DNA of 64,000 bases, taken from Limonium bicolor. Its lineage: Eukaryota; Streptophyta; Magnoliopsida; Caryophyllales; Plumbaginaceae. How positions within the stretch are numbered: position 1 is the first letter of the stretch; the number at the start of each line of letters is the position of its first letter. Below, piece after piece: positions 58,696 through 64,000 of this stretch. Under the pieces are notes generated by a model. It ran no database searches and was not told the DNA's origin. It was given only the letters and a program-made list of their open reading frames with translations. The translations under genes were made by a program, and so were the position numbers. Location: assembly GCA_023374045.1 (NCBI GenBank), contig CM041779.1:3286001-3350000 (forward strand). Direction: 5' to 3'.

Positions 58696-59713
58696 CAGTA
58701 GGCTAACTTCGAAATGCTGTATCTTCTTCGTTTCAGCTCCGATTTTGGATCCGTTTGCGCCCACGCGTTCCTCTCTTCATCTACTTTACTTCTATCTATG
58801 TTATTCCTCTGTTTAAACAATAAATGTGTAAGACACCAATGAAACACAAAACTGGAGGAAAACAAGCCAGAGTGGAGAAATGAGCATGAAAAGTGTTGAA
58901 TAAACATATGAAATACTCCCCTAAAACATGCTCATTTAGACACTCATCACTGTCCGAAAATCAATGTTCGGACACACGTTCGAACATCAATGTTCGGACA
59001 CACGTTCGAACACGGCAAAATCCAGAAACTCAGAAGCGCAAAACACACGGACAGAACACCAAAACGCGTCAAATCTGAGTGTAATTACAGAATTGCTTTT
59101 AAACATAACTATAGGGGTTTGGGTAGTCAAAACAATGCACAATCAGAGGGTGAGCAGTTAATAAAACGTAAAACAATGACACAATCCGAACCCGAATTAA
59201 ACTCCCCATAGCTGAACATACGGATTGAATCCATCAACCACTTACCTCGATAATTAGTAGAACGATTCCCAAATCTGAGGCAGAATCCAGCCAAATGCAG
59301 ACCACAACGCAACAATCCCAAATACTGAATTCCTCAAACGCTTATACCGAACCCCGAATCAGAAAACTGATAGCGTTCCCAAAATCAGGATTGCAACTGA
59401 AGAAACGTAATTACAACTCTTACCTGATTCTGACAACCAAATCGCAGGGAGTCTAACGCGAGGGAGATCAACAGAACCGCAGGAATCAACGCTGAATCAC
59501 AACCAGTTTGCAAAGAACGATTAGAACGGGGAAACTCTCATAACTGAAGAGTTGAAGGAAGAGTAGACTGACCACTATACCTTAACTGATCAGGAATTCA
59601 TAACAGAGGAGGGATTCATAGCAGATACTCAAAATTCCAAACGAGCAACAGCAGCACTTGTCAGATCGAGAGAGAGAAGTATTGAGAGAGAAGAGAGATG
59701 GAGGAGCGTCGTG

Positions 59714-61228
59714 TGATAAGCCGCAGACTTATCATATTTTAGGCACTAGATTTAGTATTATATTTATCTAAATAAAGTTATATTTATGTTATTTATGCTT
59801 ATTATATGTTAAAGTATAATATTTGTACAGATTTATGTTTTTTGTGAGTTTTCTGTGCAAGGAATGATTTTCTAGGCAAAAGTTCAATTGAAGCCGGACT
59901 CCATGTCGGGTAGTTTCTGCACGGCATAAGCACAGAACAGAAAAGAGGCCTTGCCGGACCAAATGCCGGGTAGATTCAATCCGGCTTAAGTGAAGAGACG
60001 CCACGGTTGACCAAGCGATAGCAGTTATTGACCGTTGGTGAAAAGGATGATGCCGGGTGTGATGCCGGGTATCTTCTACCCGGCATAGGCACTGTTTCGC
60101 GTGGAATTGACGGTTTCGACCGTTAACAGTTGGGCGCATTTATCACGTGTGCCGGCTATTGGTGATCCGGCACGACGCCCGGCAAGAGACATTTTTGGTG
60201 CCTATAAATAGGCCGAGGAAGGCTACAATTTGGCACACTTCAACACCATATTATACTCCATTCACATCTCAGTTTCCGCCCCACTCCATCTGTTGGTGTC
60301 CAAGGAATGTCTGCAAAACCATCCACGTAAGAGAAGAAGAAGACCTTGTCAGGGTTAAGGCTATTAACATCTCCTTCTCCCCCTTTGTATTCTCTTCTTG
60401 TAGTTGTGTGGATGGTGATGCAGAATCCTTGTTAGGTTTTTGGTTAGGGAAGATTTCCTTGTAAAACTCTTATGACCATTTATGGAATTTACAAGTTTCT
60501 TAACGGAGGTTTCTAGTCTTCATGCAAGTTGAATGAGTCAGCCACTTATTCTCTTATTTATAAGTCCTATTTAAGGCTTTCAAAGCAAGAGTAGGATAGA
60601 TTAGGATCTCGGTAATCTTTAATATTGTTGTTCTGAAAAGTGGATAACAAATGCTAAGGTTTTGGATTAATCTCTAATTTCCCCATTATTCTGGTTGCAT
60701 TCGCGGCATTGGCTATGCACGATGCAAGTATGGATATTGAGTTCCTTAATGCAGATCTGATTCTGGAAGTGGTATTTACGAAATGAACGATGCCGGATGG
60801 AATGCCGGATTGGTTTTGCCCGGCACATTCAAAGAACTTGACTTTGCCGGATAGAGAAGGTCCGGCATGGCACCCGGCATATTCATTTTGCGAGACCAAA
60901 TCCTCTTTGAGACTTGCCACCCTTGATCATTGGTCATACGAACCTTTTGCATTGATAATCTTCCCAAATCAAAGTTAGTTTATTTATTTATTTATTTAGT
61001 TTAGGATCACATTTTCAATTCCCCCCTTGTTATTATAGAATAGGCTTTTGCCCGGATTAGGACTAATTTTCTATAAGTCCCTTGGGTACGATACTCTCGG
61101 TCGTAATATATTTACACTATACTCCGACCGGGTTTTATTTTGCTACCCGTAGTAGAGTTGTAGGATTAGTTAATAATTTATTTCATTCTTTTGTATATAT
61201 TTTTATCCCTACAATTTTTCTGTTAGCA
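59714..61228 (+). repeat. 5' LTR of element B
   Basis: 1515 bp, starts TGATAAGCCGCAGACTT and ends TTCTGTTAGCA. The first 580 bases match 63414-64000 almost exactly (a few substitutions and short length changes), so the insertion is fairly young. Confidence 0.88.
60203..60210 (+). promoter_or_regulatory. TATA box of element B
   Basis: TATAAATA in the same context (then GGCCGAG) as in element A. Confidence 0.65.
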
Positions 61229-61231
61229 AAT

Positions 61232-61249
61232 TGGCGCCGTTGTCGGGGA
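61232..61249 (+). other. primer-binding site of element B (tRNA-Asp)
   Basis: TGGCGCCGTTGTCGGGGA: 17 of 18 bases match the tRNA-Asp complement used by element A. Confidence 0.85.
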
Positions 61250-61344
61250 CTTGGAATTAGTCCAAGTCCTCAAATTCGGTAAAACGCCCTATTCTTTATT
61301 CTTTATTCTTTGATTTATTGATTTAAAATTGTACATATTTTTGC

Positions 61345-61985
61345 TCGGTTGAATATGCCGGGTACCAAGCCGGATAGCTAGTGCCCGGCACATTCAACAT
61401 TTTTATTCTTTAATTATTTTATTCATTGTTTTGTTCACTAGGTTGGATATGTCGTGCATGATGCCGGATAGAACACGTCCGGCATCATGGAGGAAGTCCT
61501 AAGCCGGACCGGATTCGCCCGACTTACAATCCGGCATATTCAATCTCAACTTTTTATTTTACATTTTCTCTTCAATTTTAGAGTTGTTTATAAATATTCT
61601 TTCTTTTTGCACTCTTCTTTCATTTTACCTTCTTTTCCGTTTAATTAATTTATTTTTTTTTAGTTGAAATCGCCGGGCGTAAAGCCGGGTAAAATCAATC
61701 CGACAATCTTGGAGGAAGTCCAATGCCGGACTTTGAACACCCGGCACCACGTCCGGCATACGCAACTTTGTTTCTTCTTTTGATTTTTGCGAATTTAATT
61801 ATGTTAACATCTTATTTATTATTACAAAACATCTCGTTTTATCCATCTCTTCTTTCTTTTTGATTTATTTTATTTTCTCTTTGAGTTTAAATAAGCCGGG
61901 CAAGAGGCCGGGTAAAACCAATCCGGCATTAATGGGAGAAGTCCATTGCCGGATACGAATTGCCCAGCATTATGTCCGGATATTC
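61345..61985 (+). repeat. CCGG-rich palindromic modules in the leader of element B
   Basis: One short module (61345-61400) and three full ones (about 61440-61545, 61660-61766, 61885-61985). The full modules keep the core GGAGGAAGTCC or GGGAGAAGTCC flanked by GCCGG/CCGGC pairs. Spacing is about 225 bp. A has three modules, B has four. Confidence 0.85.
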
Positions 61986-62099
61986 AAAAAAAAAAATCGT
62001 TTTTTTATTGTCTCTCTTGAATTGGTAACCTTCCTGTCTTATTATTATTTTTCGTACTATATTTGTTAATTTAAATTTTGTGTACTCCTCCAAAGTAAT

Positions 62100-62430
62100 T
62101 AGGTGAATGCAGTTCAAGCACACCCCCTACCAAATACTCAAATACAGCAGGCGGTTTGGCAAGAGCTCTCTTCCTCAGCAGGTGAATGTGGTTAGTGCAC
62201 AACCACACACCTAGAGCACTGAATTCCAAGATTTTTTTCAACACCTGAGGAAGTGGAAATTACATGAGATCTGACGTTCGCACGGAGCATAAGTCGCTGC
62301 ACAGCAACTTTTTGCTCAACCATGACCACTTGGTCAACTCCCGTCTCTAACGCTAAATTTATCAATGGGAGTATGCGAGATCGTTCATGACCTCTATCGA
62401 TATCTCTGATCACTCTGCCAAGTAGCCAAA
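62100..62430 (+). pseudogene. remnant of gag 3' end in element B
   Basis: From about 62174 the sequence TTCCTCAGCAGGTGAATGTG matches the second half of the A gag (around 10273). Just before it, AGGTGAATGC matches the A leader at about 9336. The gag core between these points (about 930 bp in A) is deleted. No open frame of use remains. Confidence 0.65.
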
Positions 62431-63413
62431 GGCTAAGTGTAGGGCAGCCCCACGCATCTGGTCTTCTTCATCACAGGGGAGTCACTTCTTTTCTTTATTT
62501 CTTATTTTTCTTTATTTTTCTTTCGAACACTGGGGACAGTGTCCTGCCAAGTGTAGGGCAGGGATCCCCCCTTAAAAAAATATATATGTTTGTTTAAATA
62601 ATATGTATAAGTTTAGAGTTTTATCAATGTTTTACTAAACTTTTTGCATGTTTTTGATCGAGATAAGATTAGGAATGAATAAATGCTTGTTCTCTCAAGA
62701 GGTAGCTTTCTAATGACTTATAGATTCCTGTTTTTTAACTTTTTGATTCTCTTTATAACATGAGTACATGATCTTTCTCCTAATTCTTTCCTTTATGTAC
62801 TTATGGGTGTATTTTTTTTCTCAAATTGTGAAAAATCTTTTGGGTGAAAATCTTAAATAGGGTTTTTTGTGAAAAAAGAAAGAAGAAGAAGAAAAAAAGA
62901 GAAGAAAAAAATAAAAGAAAAATCTTCTTCCAAAGGAAAAGCAATATATTCCTTGAGGTTGCAAAATTGCCTCAAAATAAAAGCAACAAACGAGAGTTTT
63001 TCCTTTTATTTTTCTCCTAAATTCCCCGTTCTTCAATACAAAAAAAATTCGGTTGATTCAGAAAACCCTTGCAAAATAGGGCTGAATAATAAAAACCAAT
63101 GATGAGAGTCTTGGCCACATTCAGAAACTCTGAAAAATAGAGCTGAATGATGGAAACCCGGAAAAAGGAGAGTTTACAAAAATCCCTAAACGCAAAATAG
63201 CCCAAAGGTTTTGATCGGTTTTTGAAAATTCCTTATACCCATTAGTATGTTTTGATGGATAAGGTAGATTAAGTGATACTTGTGAAATAGAGTCAGAAAC
63301 TTGAGAATATTTATCTTATTGTCATTCTAGAGTTTATCTGTTTTGTGCATAAGTAATTACTCCTTTCTAATCTTGTTTTGCTCGAGGACTAGCAAAAGGT
63401 AAGTGTAGGGCCT
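62431..63413 (+). other. 3' non-coding region of element B
   Basis: AAGTGTAGGG occurs at about 62434, 62551 and 63401 (the last at the LTR border). The hairpin GAACACTG-GGGA-CAGTGTcC is kept with one mismatch, and the purine-rich (GAA)n stretch is at about 62870-62920. Parallel to 10766-11840 in A. Confidence 0.75.
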
Positions 63414-64000
63414 TGATAAGCCGCAGACTTATCATATTTTAGGCACTAGATTTAGTATTATATTTATCTAAATAAAGTTATATTTATGTTATTTATGCTT
63501 ATTATATGTTAAAGTATAATATTTGTACAGATTTATGTTTTTTGTGAGTTTTCTGTGCAAGGAATGATTTTCTAGGCAAAAGTTCAGTTGAAGCCGGACT
63601 CCATGCCGGGTAGTTTCTGCACGGCATAAGCACAGAACAGAAAAGAGGCCTTGCCGGACCAAATGCCGGGTAGATTCAATCCGGCTTAAGTGAAGAGACG
63701 CCACGGTTGACCAAGCGATAGCAGTTATTGACCGTTGATGAAAAGGATGATGCCGGGTGTGATGCCGGGTATCTTCTACCCAGCATAGGCACTGTTTCGC
63801 GCGGAATTGACGGTTTCGACCGTTAACAGTTGGGCGCATTTATCACGTGTGCCGGCTATTGGTGATCCGGCACGACGCCCGGCAGAGAGACATTTTTGGT
63901 GCCTATAAATAGGTCGAGGAAGGCTACATTTGGCACACTTCAACACCATATTATACTCCATTCACATCTCAGTTTCCGCCCCACTCCTGTTGGTGTCCAA
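63414..64000 (+). repeat. 3' LTR of element B, partial
   Basis: The first 587 bases of the LTR; the rest is outside the window. Confidence 0.9.

Larger units (their letters stand above)
57409..58949 (-). mobile_element. solo LTR J
   Basis: 1541 bp with ends TGTTGTGCAAAATAG and GACACTCATCA on the plus strand. Flanks CTATC (57404-57408) and CTGTC (58950-58954) are a duplication with one mismatch. In its own orientation it starts TGATGAGTGTCTAAATGAGC. There is no coding sequence. It contains a CTT microsatellite and a CCGACC array. The superfamily is not determined. Confidence 0.72.
56107..59713 (-). repeat. minus-strand chromovirus-type LTR I, interrupted by J and cut by B
   Basis: Begins TGTAACGACC on the plus strand, with GACGTTACACGCCG shortly after, like the starts of E and F. 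It holds the GTCCGAAC/GTTCGGAC array and the same lead-in (AAGTCAAA, GCTCAAA, then a short gap, then ATGTCCG). Solo LTR J sits inside the array. At 59714 element B inserted, so the remainder lies beyond the window. Confidence 0.6.
59714..64000 (+). mobile_element. element B: non-autonomous Athila-like element, runs off the window
   Basis: 5' LTR 59714-61228, primer site, leader modules, short interior and the start of the 3' LTR at 63414. It shares LTR start, TATA box, primer site, leader modules and 3' motifs with A, but its interior (2.2 kb) lacks the gag core. The left flank TCGTG (59709-59713) should be repeated beyond the window. It is closer to a deletion derivative (LARD-like) than to A. 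Confidence 0.86.

Noticed and set aside
59789..60139. 116-codon minus-strand frame in the LTR of B (repeated at 63489-63839)
   Set aside because: Antisense to the LTR, built from the TGCCGG/CCGGCA motifs and present twice only because the LTR is. No protein family recognised.

Overview
This window is a piece of a repeat-rich eudicot (flowering plant) nuclear genome. The evidence is plant-type Ty1/copia, Ty3/gypsy chromovirus and Athila-like retroelements with tRNA-iMet or tRNA-Asp primer sites, plus one host gene with eight exons. The species cannot be fixed from the sequence. There is one 500-base assembly gap (27713-28212). No bacterial or CRISPR-type structure is present. I found one clearly intact host gene, a MOSC-domain (mARC-like) molybdenum-cofactor enzyme on the minus strand at 17617-20362. 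Almost everything else is nested LTR retrotransposons.

Layout. At 1-14.6 kb there is a four-level nest: an old decayed gypsy-type LTR (1-135 and 13948-~14620) holds a solo chromovirus-type LTR (136-13942, target duplication ACACC). That LTR holds a gag-only Athila-like element A (1867-13348, duplication GTTGT), whose 5' LTR holds an intact Ty1/copia element (2391-7695, duplication TATAC, LTRs reading as identical). 14.6-17.6 kb is AT-rich with a palindromic ACAACTGTT array and a MITE candidate. 17.6-20.6 kb is the mARC-like gene and its promoter. 20.9-23.06 kb is unassigned. 23061-27399 is a decayed minus-strand gag element D, containing a plus-strand gag-only element C (24969-27174, duplication ATCAT) that carries a fragment of a host CCR4 deadenylase gene. 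The gap follows.

From 28.2 to 59.7 kb lies a cluster of large-LTR chromoviruses (Tekay/Del-like): the 5' end of minus-strand E (28213-32464), plus-strand LTR pieces (32465-33901, 33902-37371, 50497-55412), the full-length but decayed minus-strand element F (37379-50496) and another minus LTR I (56107-59713) interrupted by a solo LTR J (57409-58949). F carries an AlkB-type 2-oxoglutarate/Fe(II) dioxygenase domain between gag and protease, inside what can be read as an intron whose removal would join gag and pol in frame. From 59714 to the window end is a second Athila-like non-autonomous element B, an internally deleted relative of A.

Two themes stand out. First, non-autonomous or decayed retroelements here carry host-derived coding pieces (AlkB in F, CCR4 in C). 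Second, otherwise unrelated LTR families each hold clusters of short CpG-rich hairpin-forming repeats with family-specific sequence (TGCCGG/CCGGCA in A and B; GTCCGAAC/GTTCGGAC in F and I; CCGACCCA/TGGGTCGG in E and J). All coordinates were read by eye; no alignment or database search was run.
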